The position numbers and the translations under genes were made by a program. From Caproicibacterium lactatifermentans (GTDB lineage: Bacteria > Bacillota > Clostridia > Oscillospirales > Acutalibacteraceae): a DNA stretch of 64,000 nucleotides. How positions within the stretch are numbered: the stretch's first letter is position 1; every line of letters begins with the position of its first letter. The notes under the pieces are model-generated. The model was not told the DNA's origin, did not search any database, and saw only the letters and a list, made by a program, of their open reading frames with translations. Below, piece by piece: positions 1 through 8,233 of the stretch. Location of the stretch: NCBI RefSeq assembly GCF_013315815.1, contig NZ_CP046051.1:372001-436000 (forward strand), read 5' to 3'.

Positions 1-635
1 TCGATAAGGCGGCCCATGACTATATCGTAGGCGAGGGAGCTGTTCCCAGCTGCCTTGGATACGGCGGTTTTCCGGCGACCTGCTGCATTTCTGTAAACGA
101 CGTGGTTGTCCATGGCATACCAAGCAAAAAGAAGATCCTTAAGGAGGGCGACATCGTCAGCATTGACTTGTGCGCCACCTATGAGGGTTTTGTGGGCGAC
201 AATACCTGGACTTTCCCCTGCGGGAAGGTCAGCAAAGAAGCCCAGGACCTGATGGACGCTACCCGCGAAAGCCTTTTTCAAGGCATTGAGGCTGCAAAGC
301 CCGGTAACCGCATCGGCGATGTGGGCAGCGCGGTTCAGCGGTATGTCGAAGCTCGCGGTTACTCGGTGGTACGGAACTACACCGGCCACGGAGTAGGCGC
401 GAAGATGCACGAAGACCCCAGTGTTCCGAACTACGGCACGCCCGGCCGGGGCGTACGCCTGCTGCCGGGTATGGTTATTGCCATAGAGCCCATGGTTTGC
501 CAGGGGACCTATGACGTGAAGACTTTGCCGGACGGCTGGACCACTCTGACTAAAGACGGCAAGTTGGCGGCTCACTTTGAGCACACCGTTGCCATTACGG
601 AATCCGGCCCGGTCATTCTGACCAAGGGTGACTGA
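1..635 (+). CDS. map: Methionine aminopeptidase type I (5' end cut by window)
   Basis: Removes the initiator methionine from new proteins in the cytoplasm. The reading frame is open from base 3, before any start codon, so the N-terminus lies outside the window. Visible family features are NDVVVHGIP, the metal-binding Asp in SIDLCATYEGFVGD, the GHGVG and HEDPSVPN segments carrying the metal-ligand His, and the IAIEPM and FEHTVAIT segments with the last two Glu ligands. It is the first gene of the run map-KOW-infA-rpmJ-rpsM-rpsK-rpsD-rpoA-rplQ, the usual Gram-positive order. The stop lies 10 bases before the next start, so the genes are probably cotranscribed. Confidence 0.96.
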   Translation, partial: DKAAHDYIVGEGAVPSCLGYGGFPATCCISVNDVVVHGIPSKKKILKEGDIVSIDLCATYEGFVGDNTWTFPCGKVSKEAQDLMDATRESLFQGIEAAKPGNRIGDVGSAVQRYVEARGYSVVRNYTGHGVGAKMHEDPSVPNYGTPGRGVRLLPGMVIAIEPMVCQGTYDVKTLPDGWTTLTKDGKLAAHFEHTVAITESGPVILTKGD

Positions 636-645
636 GGTGGCCGCC

Positions 646-918
646 ATGGAGATGAAGCGCGGCACCGTGGCCCGCAGTGCTGCCGGCCACGACAAGGGCA
701 GCTTTTGCGCGGTGCTTTCCCTTATGGGGCCATATGCCCTGGTGTGTGACGGACGCCGCCGCACACTGGAAAAGCCCAAAAAGAAAAAGCTGATTCACCT
801 TTTTCCTACCCGTACGGTTTTACCGGAGGAAGCCCTGCACAGCAACCGTGCGCTTCGGGCGGCTCTTCGGCCGTTTTGCGGCAGGAGCAGTTCCACGCCA
901 GAGGAGGCTGATTTGTAA
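646..918 (+). CDS. KOW-domain RNA-binding protein (L14e-like)
   Basis: A basic protein of 90 residues with an N-terminal KOW-like segment ([17 protein letters not shown]) and a lysine-rich middle (KPKKKKL). A small KOW protein sits between map and infA in many Firmicutes, including Bacillus, and is thought to bind RNA or ribosomes; its exact job is not established. I chose the ATG at 646 because AGGTGG lies five bases upstream; the GTG at 628 would overlap map. The stop is two bases before the infA start, which points to translational coupling. Confidence 0.85.
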   Translation: MEMKRGTVARSAAGHDKGSFCAVLSLMGPYALVCDGRRRTLEKPKKKKLIHLFPTRTVLPEEALHSNRALRAALRPFCGRSSSTPEEADL

Positions 919-920
919 GT

Positions 921-1139
921 ATGTCTAAGCAGGACGTTATAGAGACCGAGGGTACCGTAGTAGAGGCCCTGCCCAATGCAATGTTTAAGGTAGAGCTGCA
1001 AAATCATCACATGATTTTGGCCCATATCTCCGGCAAACTGCGTATGAATTTCATTCGCATCCTGCCCGGCGACAAGGTTACCGTAGAGATGTCCCCCTAC
1101 GACCTGACCCAGGGCCGCATCACGTGGCGTACCAAATAA
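921..1139 (+). CDS. infA: Translation initiation factor IF-1
   Basis: A 72-residue OB-fold protein of standard length that binds the 30S A site during initiation. It begins [19 protein letters not shown] and contains [36 protein letters not shown], all typical of IF-1. The ATG follows the KOW gene directly, and a GAGGAGG ribosome site lies inside the end of that gene. Its position between map and rpmJ is the conserved arrangement. Confidence 0.98.
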   Translation: MSKQDVIETEGTVVEALPNAMFKVELQNHHMILAHISGKLRMNFIRILPGDKVTVEMSPYDLTQGRITWRTK

Positions 1140-1180
1140 AGTAAATATCTAAAGAAGTTTTCTGCAAGGAGGGTACACCC

Positions 1181-1294
1181 ATGAAAGTAAGACCTTCTGT
1201 TAAAAAAATGTGCGAAAAGTGCAAGATTATTAAGCGCAAGGGCAAAGTCATGGTGATCTGTGAAAACCCGAAGCACAAACAGCGTCAGGGCTAA
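1181..1294 (+). CDS. rpmJ: 50S ribosomal protein L36
   Basis: A 37-residue ribosomal protein too short for most gene callers. It starts [17 protein letters not shown], has the zinc-binding set C11, C14, C27 and H32, and ends KHKQRQG, so it is the zinc-containing form of L36. An AAGGAGGG ribosome site lies about seven bases before the ATG. It sits between infA and rpsM, as usual. Confidence 0.97.
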   Translation: MKVRPSVKKMCEKCKIIKRKGKVMVICENPKHKQRQG

Positions 1295-1328
1295 GTGACG
1301 CGATTATCATTTTGGAGGTGCAACCAAT

Positions 1329-1697
1329 ATGGCTCGTATAGCAGGTATTGACTTGCCAAGAGACAAACGCGTCGAGATCGCCTTGACTTATATCTTTGGT
1401 ATCGGCCGCAAGACCGCCACGGATATCTGCGCCGCGACCGGCGTGAATCCTGACCTGCGCGTGCGCGACATGAACGAGGACGACGCCGCAAAGCTCAGAG
1501 AATATATTGACCATCACTGCCGCGTAGAGGGCGACCTGCGCCGTGACGTGGCATTCGACATTAAGCGGCTGACAGAAATTAACTGCTACCGCGGTACCCG
1601 TCATCGCAAGGGTCTGCCGGTACACGGTCAGCGTACCAAGACCAACGCCAGAACCTGTAAGGGTCCGGTTAAGACGATGGCTAACAAGAAGAAGTAA
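1329..1697 (+). CDS. rpsM: 30S ribosomal protein S13
   Basis: A 122-residue protein of the 30S head that contacts the P-site tRNA and the large subunit. Recognisable segments are [30 protein letters not shown], the [25 protein letters not shown] signature and the lysine-rich tail. The ribosome site GGAGGTG precedes the ATG. It belongs to the same operon as rpmJ and rpsK. Confidence 0.98.
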   Translation: MARIAGIDLPRDKRVEIALTYIFGIGRKTATDICAATGVNPDLRVRDMNEDDAAKLREYIDHHCRVEGDLRRDVAFDIKRLTEINCYRGTRHRKGLPVHGQRTKTNARTCKGPVKTMANKKK

Positions 1698-1712
1698 AGG
1701 AGGGTTTCACCA

Positions 1713-2126
1713 ATGCCAGCAAACAAAGGCGCAGCCGGCAAGAAGGCTGCTACCACGCGCCGCCGCCGCGAACGTAAAAATATCGACCGCGGTGCCGCGC
1801 ATATCCAGTCCACATTTAACAACACCATTGTAACCATTACCGATATGCAGGGCAATGCTGTTTCTTGGGCAAGCTCTGGTGAGCTGGGCTTCCGCGGAAG
1901 CAGAAAGTCCACCCCCTTTGCCGCTCAGACCGCTGCTGAAACGGCTGCCAAAGGCGCTGTAGAGCACGGAATGAAGACCGTTGACGTTTACGTTAAGGGC
2001 CCGGGCTCCGGCCGCGAGGCCGCTATCCGTGCGCTGCAGAACGCAGGCCTGGAGGTCACCATGATTAAAGACGTGACCCCTGTTCCCCACAACGGATGCC
2101 GTCCTCCCAAAAGAAGACGTGTCTAA
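1713..2126 (+). CDS. rpsK: 30S ribosomal protein S11
   Basis: A 137-residue platform protein of the 30S subunit. The basic N-terminus ([10 protein letters not shown]) is followed by the family core: [16 protein letters not shown], the AAQTAAE and [15 protein letters not shown] segments, and the C-terminal [15 protein letters not shown]. The length is normal or slightly long because of the N-terminal extension. It starts 15 bases after rpsM with an AAAGGAGGG ribosome site. Confidence 0.98.
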   Translation: MPANKGAAGKKAATTRRRRERKNIDRGAAHIQSTFNNTIVTITDMQGNAVSWASSGELGFRGSRKSTPFAAQTAAETAAKGAVEHGMKTVDVYVKGPGSGREAAIRALQNAGLEVTMIKDVTPVPHNGCRPPKRRRV

Positions 2127-2157
2127 TGAAAACGGAATCATAAAGGAGGAATAAGAC

Positions 2158-2751
2158 ATGGCCAGAAATATGCAGCCTGTCCTGAAGCGGTGCAAGACAC
2201 TGGGCACCAGCCCCGCCGTTATGGGCATCAATAAAAATTCAATCCGCAACCCCAAGCAGGGCCGCCGCAAACAGAGTGAATATGCTACCCAGCTGAACGA
2301 AAAGCAGAAGGCAAAATTCATTTACGGCGTGCAGGAAAGACAGTTCCGCCATTACTACAAAATGGCAACCAACACCACCGGTGTGACAGGTGAAAACCTG
2401 CTGCGTCTGCTGGAGCGCCGCCTGGACAACGTTGTCTACCGCCTGGGCTTTGCAAACACTCGCCGCGAGGCACGCCAGATGGTCACCCACGGCCACATTA
2501 CTGTAAACGGCAAGCGCCTGGACATCTGCTCCGCACTTGTTAAAGTGGGCGATGTTGTCTCCATCGCGGAGAAGAGCCGCTCATCCCAGCATGTAAAAGA
2601 CATTCTGGAGAAGAATGCTGCTACTGCTGTGCCGAAGTGGCTGCAGATTAACCATGACAAGGTGGAGGGCACTGTCCTTGCCATGCCCGAAAGAAGCGAC
2701 ATTGACTTTGATATCAATGAAACGCTTATCGTTGAGTTGTACTCCAAATAA
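2158..2751 (+). CDS. rpsD: 30S ribosomal protein S4
   Basis: A 197-residue primary-binding protein of the 30S subunit and a known translational regulator of its operon in some bacteria. The S4 RNA-binding domain is visible in the middle (LLERRLDNVVYRLGFANTRR, ARQMVTHGHITVNGKR). The N-terminus lacks the zinc cysteines, so it is the C-minus form. It ends WLQINHDKVEGTVLAMPERSD and a normal tail. The AAGGAGG ribosome site is eight bases before the ATG. Confidence 0.98.
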   Translation: MARNMQPVLKRCKTLGTSPAVMGINKNSIRNPKQGRRKQSEYATQLNEKQKAKFIYGVQERQFRHYYKMATNTTGVTGENLLRLLERRLDNVVYRLGFANTRREARQMVTHGHITVNGKRLDICSALVKVGDVVSIAEKSRSSQHVKDILEKNAATAVPKWLQINHDKVEGTVLAMPERSDIDFDINETLIVELYSK

Positions 2752-2817
2752 TGCCCTGCAGGCACATGACACAGTGCGGTGGAGAATGCTCTGCCGTATG
2801 TCTAAGGAGGTTGCTTA

Positions 2818-3771
2818 ATGATCGAGATAGAAAAGCCCAAAATTGAAATAGCAGACGTATCTGATGACGGCAATTACGGCAAGTTCGTGGTGTCGCCGCT
2901 GGAGCGCGGCTTTGGTACAACCCTGGGCAACAGCCTGCGGCGCGTGCTGCTTTCCTCTTTGCCGGGCGTGGCCCCTACCTCTATTAAAATAGACGGTGTG
3001 GTACACGAGTTTTCCACCATTCCCGGTGTAAAAGAGGACGTCACTGAAATGGTTCTGAATATCAAGAACCTTACCGCAAAGCTGCACTGCGACGGTCCCA
3101 AGACCGTTGAAATCTGTGCGGAAGGCCCCTGCGACGTAACAGCAGATTCCATTAAGTGTGACAGCGAAGTGGAGATTCTGAACCCAGAACTGCACATCGC
3201 CACCCTCGACGAGGGCGCAAAGCTCTACATGGAAATTACGCTGGACAAAGGCCGCGGGTATGTGCCCTCTGACCGCAACAAGCAGAACATGGCTGCCAAT
3301 GTCATTGGCGTTATTCCGGTTGACTCTATTTACACCCCGGTGTATAAGGTGAACTTTAACGTGGAAAACGCCCGTGTGGGCCAGCGCATCGACTACGACA
3401 AGCTGACCCTGGAGGTTTGGACCAACGGCGTGATTACCGCGCAGGAGGCCGTCTCTTTGGCGGCAAAGTTCCTCACCGAGCACCTCAACCTGTTTGTCAA
3501 TCTGTCTGATAAAGGCAGCAACGCAGAAATCATGGTGGAAAAGGACGACAAGGACAAGGAAAAGGTCCTCGATATGACCATTGAAGAGCTGGACCTTTCT
3601 GTCCGGTCTTTCAACTGCCTCAAGCGCGCCGGCATTAACACCGTGGGCGACCTTGTCAATAAGTCGGAAGAGGACATGATGAAGGTGCGCAACCTTGGAC
3701 GTAAGTCACTGGAAGAAGTTATCTGGAAGATGGCTTCTCTTGGATACAATCTGCGCAAGGACGATGAATAA
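2818..3771 (+). CDS. rpoA: RNA polymerase alpha subunit
   Basis: A 317-residue subunit that scaffolds polymerase assembly and contacts activators and UP elements. The N-terminal dimerisation domain holds the hallmark [20 protein letters not shown]. An acidic-basic linker (EKDDKDKEK) joins the C-terminal helix-hairpin-helix domain ([26 protein letters not shown]). The length is normal for Firmicutes. It follows rpsD after 66 bases with an AAGGAGG ribosome site, and precedes rplQ as usual. Confidence 0.99.
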   Translation: MIEIEKPKIEIADVSDDGNYGKFVVSPLERGFGTTLGNSLRRVLLSSLPGVAPTSIKIDGVVHEFSTIPGVKEDVTEMVLNIKNLTAKLHCDGPKTVEICAEGPCDVTADSIKCDSEVEILNPELHIATLDEGAKLYMEITLDKGRGYVPSDRNKQNMAANVIGVIPVDSIYTPVYKVNFNVENARVGQRIDYDKLTLEVWTNGVITAQEAVSLAAKFLTEHLNLFVNLSDKGSNAEIMVEKDDKDKEKVLDMTIEELDLSVRSFNCLKRAGINTVGDLVNKSEEDMMKVRNLGRKSLEEVIWKMASLGYNLRKDDE

Positions 3772-3805
3772 TTCCCTATCCCATAGGTTAAAGGAGTGAC
3801 ATTCG

Positions 3806-4273
3806 ATGCCAGGAACCAGAAAGCTCGGCAGAGCTACGGACAGCCGTACAGCAATGCTGCGTGCAATGGTGACCTTTCTTTTAGAGAATGGCAGAATCGA
3901 AACGACCGTCACCCGTGCCAAGGACGTTCGCGCCATGGCCGAGAAGATGATCACAATCGCCAAGAAGGACACGCTGCACACCCGCCGCCTTGTAATGGCC
4001 TTCATTACCAAGGAAGATGTTGCCAACAAGCTCTTTACCGAGATTGCTCCGCAGTATCAGGACCGCAACGGCGGTTATACCCGTATTACAAAAATCGGGC
4101 CGCGCCGCGGCGATGCTGCCCCGATGGCAATTATCGAACTGATGGAAACCGCTGCAAAGCCCGTCGCTGAAGCTGCACCAGCCGCAAAGGCTGAGGAAAA
4201 GCCTGCTGAAAAAGCAGAAGCAAAGGCTGACGATAAAGCAGAAAAGAAAGCCGACGAAAAAGCCGACAAGTAA
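3806..4273 (+). CDS. rplQ: 50S ribosomal protein L17 with Ala/Lys-rich tail
   Basis: The first 113 or so residues are ordinary L17 ([64 protein letters not shown]). A tail of about 40 residues rich in Ala, Glu, Lys and Asp follows, made of [21 protein letters not shown] repeats. Such low-complexity tails occur on L17 of several clostridia and are probably unstructured. This is the last gene of the operon and is followed by a strong terminator. An AAAGGAG site precedes the ATG. Confidence 0.97.
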   Translation: MPGTRKLGRATDSRTAMLRAMVTFLLENGRIETTVTRAKDVRAMAEKMITIAKKDTLHTRRLVMAFITKEDVANKLFTEIAPQYQDRNGGYTRITKIGPRRGDAAPMAIIELMETAAKPVAEAAPAAKAEEKPAEKAEAKADDKAEKKADEKADK

Positions 4274-4301
4274 TTCTGCCTTGTAAAATTGCTATAAAAA
4301 G

Positions 4302-4330
4302 AGCTGCCTGCAAACGCGGGCAGCTTTTTT
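4302..4330 (+). terminator. Rho-independent terminator after rplQ
   Basis: Stem AGCTGCC/GGGCAGCT followed by TTTTTT; ends the ribosomal protein operon. Confidence 0.9.
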
Positions 4331-4367
4331 GTATGGTTTTGCAGATCCTTGTGCGGCGCTGACCTCT

Positions 4368-5456
4368 TTATGACAGCGGCGGTATCCAATCCGGCTGAAT
4401 GCCAAGACCGGGCGTTTCATTCATCACAATGTGGTTTTCCAAAAACTGTGGGCCGCCGGTGTAGGGGCAGATGCTGCACAAGCCGGGACCGTCTAAGTCC
4501 ACACGGGTAACAATGCGTTTGCCCGCGGCCAGATGAGCGGCCGCGCTGACGGCAAGGCTGCTTTCCAGCATACAGCCCACCATGCAGGGCACACCAAAGG
4601 TTTCGGCGAGGGAGCAAATTTGCAAAGCGCCGTAAATGCCGCCGGTTTTCATCAGCTTCAGGTTCAAAAAGTCGGCTGCACCTGCCTGCAGCACCGCCAG
4701 GGCGTCCCGTGGTGAAAAGACGCTTTCGTCTGCCAGCAGCGGGGTGGAAACATTTCGGCGCACAAAGGCCATACCTTCTATGTCCTGTGCGGGAACGGGC
4801 TGTTCGATTAGTTCCAGACCAAGACCGGCGTCTTCCATGCTGCGGATAAGGCGGACAGCCTGTGCCGGAGTCCAGCCCTGATTTGCGTCCACACGAATGG
4901 TGATGTCCGGACCGACCGCACGGCGAACGGAGGTCAGACGCTGTAGGTCCAGCTGTGGTTCCAGCCCTACCTTGATTTTTAGAATATGGAAGCCGCGCTG
5001 CACAGCAGTCAGGCTGTCGGCAGCCATTTGTTCGGGGCGGTTCACGCTGATGGTCAGGTCAGTTTCCAGTTCACTTTTGCTGCCGCCGAGCAGCCGATAC
5101 AGTGGCACACCAAGTTTTTGTGCGCGCAGGTCGTACAGCGCCATGTCCACGGCAGCTTTGGCACTGGTGTTGTGCAGCAGTGCCGTGTGCAGGACTTGCA
5201 TGGTGTTATCAAAGTCGTCAAGGTCACGTCCCAGCAGTGCTGGACGAATAAAATCCTCCACGGCACAGCGAATGGAGCCGATGGTTTCGCCGGTGATAGG
5301 CGCGCTGGGTGGTGCTTCACCGAAGGCGCGGCGGCCGTCGTTCGTAGTGACAGTGACCAATACGTCATGAATCTTGCTTACAGTGCGCAGGGCAGTCTTA
5401 AAGGGCGTGCGCAGCGGCACCGAAAATTCGGAAGTGCGAATGTCTGTAATTTTCAT
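4368..5456 (-). CDS. Dipeptide epimerase, enolase superfamily (L-Ala-D/L-Glu type)
   Basis: A 362-residue enolase-superfamily enzyme. The muconate-lactonising-type N-terminal domain is followed by the barrel, with the catalytic lysine pair in ILKIKVG, metal ligands in RVDANQGW, ELIEQPV and LLADESVF, and the second lysine in NLKLMKTGG. These fit the dipeptide epimerase group, whose best-known member converts L-Ala-D-Glu from peptidoglycan to L-Ala-L-Glu (YkfB/YcjG). Dipeptide specificity cannot be proved from sequence alone. The gene stands alone on the minus strand, but a YkfC-like endopeptidase and an oligopeptide-binding protein elsewhere in the window fit a wall-peptide recycling role. Confidence 0.85.
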   Translation of the reverse strand: MKITDIRTSEFSVPLRTPFKTALRTVSKIHDVLVTVTTNDGRRAFGEAPPSAPITGETIGSIRCAVEDFIRPALLGRDLDDFDNTMQVLHTALLHNTSAKAAVDMALYDLRAQKLGVPLYRLLGGSKSELETDLTISVNRPEQMAADSLTAVQRGFHILKIKVGLEPQLDLQRLTSVRRAVGPDITIRVDANQGWTPAQAVRLIRSMEDAGLGLELIEQPVPAQDIEGMAFVRRNVSTPLLADESVFSPRDALAVLQAGAADFLNLKLMKTGGIYGALQICSLAETFGVPCMVGCMLESSLAVSAAAHLAAGKRIVTRVDLDGPGLCSICPYTGGPQFLENHIVMNETPGLGIQPDWIPPLS

Positions 5457-5627
5457 AAGGAACGTCCTTTCAGCGGAAAGCAGATGACAGGCGCAAAGAA
5501 AATGAATAATAGCACTGCCAGCCTGCAGAAATCAATGACTGGTAAGGCTATGGTAGCCTCTTTTTACGGCTCTGTCAACTTTTCTGCAGGACAAATAGGA
5601 AATTCTGCAAAGGACCGTGGCGTTCCC

Positions 5628-5656
5628 TTGCCAACGGACGAATGCAGAGGTATAAT
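5628..5656 (+). promoter_or_regulatory. Sigma-A-type promoter of pyrE
   Basis: TTGCCA, 17-base spacer, TATAAT; about 50 bases before the pyrE start. I see no PyrR-type attenuator in the short leader. Confidence 0.65.
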
Positions 5657-5706
5657 AATATAATAAGTAAAAATACAGGGATATACAGGAATGCAGGAGG
5701 GCACTT

Positions 5707-6363
5707 ATGCTGACAGAGCAGAAAGAACAGTTTATCCGGTTTATGATGGATGCAGATGTACTGCGTTTTGGCGACTTTGTAACCAAAAGCGGCCGCAATA
5801 CCCCGTACTTTGTCAATACCGGAAATTACCGCACCGGCGCACAGGCGGCGGGGCTGGGCCGTTTTTATGCCGGTATGGTACATGACAGCGGCTGCCGCTT
5901 TGACGCGATGTTTGGGCCGGCTTATAAGGGAATCCCACTGGTAACTGCCTGCGCGGGTGCACTGTACACCCAGTACGGAGAGGACAAGCCCTACTTCTTT
6001 AACCGCAAAGAGGCAAAGGACCACGGCGAGGGCGGTTGTTTGGTCGGCTATCAGCCGAAGGATGGCGACCACGTCATTATTATTGAGGACGTCATTACCG
6101 CGGGCACTGCTGTACGTGAAACCATACCTGTGCTGCGCTCGGCGGCAGATGTTTCCTGCAGTGATATGTTTATCTCCGTTAACCGCTGCGAAGTGGGACA
6201 GCACCCCGGCAAAACAGCAGTTATGGAAGTACAGGAAGAGTTCGGCATTACGGTGCACTCCTTAGTCACCGTGCGGGATATTCGCGAATGGCTGGGCAAG
6301 CACGGCGAATATGATGCACTTCTGCCAAAAATGGATAGGTATATGCAGAAATATTGTATCTAA
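5707..6363 (+). CDS. pyrE: Orotate phosphoribosyltransferase
   Basis: A 218-residue enzyme joining orotate and PRPP to give OMP in pyrimidine synthesis. The PRPP-binding motif is clear (VIIIEDVITAGTAV), as are FGPAYKGIPL and the FNRKEAKDHGEGG loop that closes over the substrate. The ribosome site CAGGAGGG lies five bases from the ATG. The gene is alone here rather than in a pyr cluster and ends in its own terminator. Confidence 0.95.
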   Translation: MLTEQKEQFIRFMMDADVLRFGDFVTKSGRNTPYFVNTGNYRTGAQAAGLGRFYAGMVHDSGCRFDAMFGPAYKGIPLVTACAGALYTQYGEDKPYFFNRKEAKDHGEGGCLVGYQPKDGDHVIIIEDVITAGTAVRETIPVLRSAADVSCSDMFISVNRCEVGQHPGKTAVMEVQEEFGITVHSLVTVRDIREWLGKHGEYDALLPKMDRYMQKYCI

Positions 6364-6390
6364 AGGCAGCGTGCCGCAGCAAAAAATGCC

Positions 6391-6431
6391 GACAGATGTG
6401 GGGGACTGACTTCCCTGCATCTGTCTTTTTT
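6391..6431 (+). terminator. Terminator after pyrE
   Basis: Stem GACAGATG/CATCTGTC followed by a run of T. Confidence 0.85.
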
Positions 6432-6475
6432 GTTCTGCATACAGCAGAGAAGACCCATGAAAAAGGAGAGAATCC

Positions 6476-8233
6476 ATGAAACTGATTTTTAAGTACCTCG
6501 GACACTACAAAGGGTGGTGCTTGCTGGACTTCCTCTCGGTTTTCGGCTTTGCGCTGACCGAGCTGGGAATACCGACACTGATGGCAAAGATGATTGACGG
6601 CGGTGTGATGAAAAATGATACAGGCTATATTCATAAAATGTGGCTGACCATTCTTATCATTTCGTTCATTGGTGTGACAGGAATCATTTTGCTCGGGTAC
6701 TGCTGCGCACGCATTTCTTCCAATGTGACGGCGGATATGCGCAGTGACGTATTTGCGCGGGCCCAAAGCTTTTCCGATACCGAGTTTGGCAAGTTCGGCG
6801 TTTCCTCTATGATTACACGGACCAACAACGATGCCTTTCAGGTGCAGATGTTTTTGAATATGCTTTTGCGTACAGCACTGATGACGCCGGTTATGTTAGT
6901 GGCCAGTTATGTTATGATTCTGTACGCGTCAGTGAAGCTTTCTCTGATTGTGGCGGCGACTATTCCAATTATTGTGCTGGGCGTGGTCATTGTTGCGCGG
7001 CTGTCGAAGCCCATCAGCGAAAAACAGCAGGATTCCCAGGATGGAATGAACCGCATTACTCGTGAAAATTTGACTGGCATTCGTGTAGTGCGTGCCTTTA
7101 CCAATGATAAATATGAGGAAAAACGCTTTGCGGGTGAAAATGAGCAGTACGCTAGTTGCTCCAAAAAAATGTTTCTGCTGATGCAGCTGACACAGCCGGC
7201 ATTTTTTCTGATAATGAATATTGCAAGCGTGCTCATCTACTGGCGCGGCGCGCAGCTTTTGGGAATCGGCCAGCTGCAAATTGGCCAGCTGACCGCATTT
7301 GTGGTTTATTTGTTCCATGCCATGATGTCCACTATGCTGTTCTGCACTGTCTTTATGATGTACCCGCGTGCAGCCGTCAGTGCTCACCGGATTCAGCAGG
7401 TGCTGGACACTGTTCCGCTGGTGCGGGACCCGGTGGGTGGCCTGCAGATGCAAAAGCCGGTACGGGACCTCACCTTTGACCATGTGACCTTTGTGTATCC
7501 GGACGGCGACGAGCCGGTTTTGCAGGATGTTTCCTTTTCGGTGCGGGTGGGACAGACCATTGCCTTTGTTGGCAGTACCGGTTCCGGAAAGAGCACGCTG
7601 GTGAACCTGATTCCCCGCTTTTATGACGTGACCGGCGGCAGCATTCAGATAAACGGCACGGATATTCGTGAGTACAGTCTCAGCTCCCTGCGCGGCGCTA
7701 TGGGCTTTATTCCGCAGAAAGCATTTCTGTTTCATGGAACCATTGCCGACAATATCCGTTTCGGAAAAGAGGATGCAAGCAAAGAAGAAGTGGAGCACGC
7801 GGCGAAAGTCGCGCAGGCGTATGATTTTATTATGGAAAAGCCGGGCGGTTTTGACGAAACCATTGAGGAGAACTCAGTCAATACCTCCGGCGGACAGCGT
7901 CAGCGGCTTTCCATTGCGCGTGCTGTTGTGCGCCAACCGCAGATTTATGTGTTTGATGACTCTTTTTCTGCGCTGGATTTTCGCACGGATGCAAATCTGC
8001 GCCGGGCACTGCACAGTGAAACCCAGAACGCGATTGTTGCCATTGTGGCACAGCGGGTGTCTACTATTTTGGATGCAGACTGTATTGTTGTGCTGAATGA
8101 GGGCAAAGTTGTGGGCATGGGCACACATCAGCAGCTGCTGCGTACTTGCCCTATTTATTATGAGATTGCCGCCTCACAGTTGACGGAAGCCGAGCTGCAG
8201 GAAAGTGCTGGGGAAGGGGGCAATGCAGAATGA
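6476..8233 (+). CDS. ABC exporter half-transporter, subunit with degenerate ATP site
   Basis: A 585-residue type IV ABC exporter subunit. Six membrane helices (about residues 15-300) precede a nucleotide-binding domain with Walker A GSTGSGKST, signature TSGGQRQRLSIARA and Walker B IYVFDDSFSALD. The usual catalytic Glu after Walker B is Asp here. This marks the non-hydrolysing subunit of heterodimeric exporters such as BmrC/BmrD or TM287/288. The stop overlaps the start of the partner gene by four bases (ATGA), so the two are translationally coupled. The substrate is unknown; family members export drugs, lipids or peptides. Confidence 0.92.
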   Translation: MKLIFKYLGHYKGWCLLDFLSVFGFALTELGIPTLMAKMIDGGVMKNDTGYIHKMWLTILIISFIGVTGIILLGYCCARISSNVTADMRSDVFARAQSFSDTEFGKFGVSSMITRTNNDAFQVQMFLNMLLRTALMTPVMLVASYVMILYASVKLSLIVAATIPIIVLGVVIVARLSKPISEKQQDSQDGMNRITRENLTGIRVVRAFTNDKYEEKRFAGENEQYASCSKKMFLLMQLTQPAFFLIMNIASVLIYWRGAQLLGIGQLQIGQLTAFVVYLFHAMMSTMLFCTVFMMYPRAAVSAHRIQQVLDTVPLVRDPVGGLQMQKPVRDLTFDHVTFVYPDGDEPVLQDVSFSVRVGQTIAFVGSTGSGKSTLVNLIPRFYDVTGGSIQINGTDIREYSLSSLRGAMGFIPQKAFLFHGTIADNIRFGKEDASKEEVEHAAKVAQAYDFIMEKPGGFDETIEENSVNTSGGQRQRLSIARAVVRQPQIYVFDDSFSALDFRTDANLRRALHSETQNAIVAIVAQRVSTILDADCIVVLNEGKVVGMGTHQQLLRTCPIYYEIAASQLTEAELQESAGEGGNAE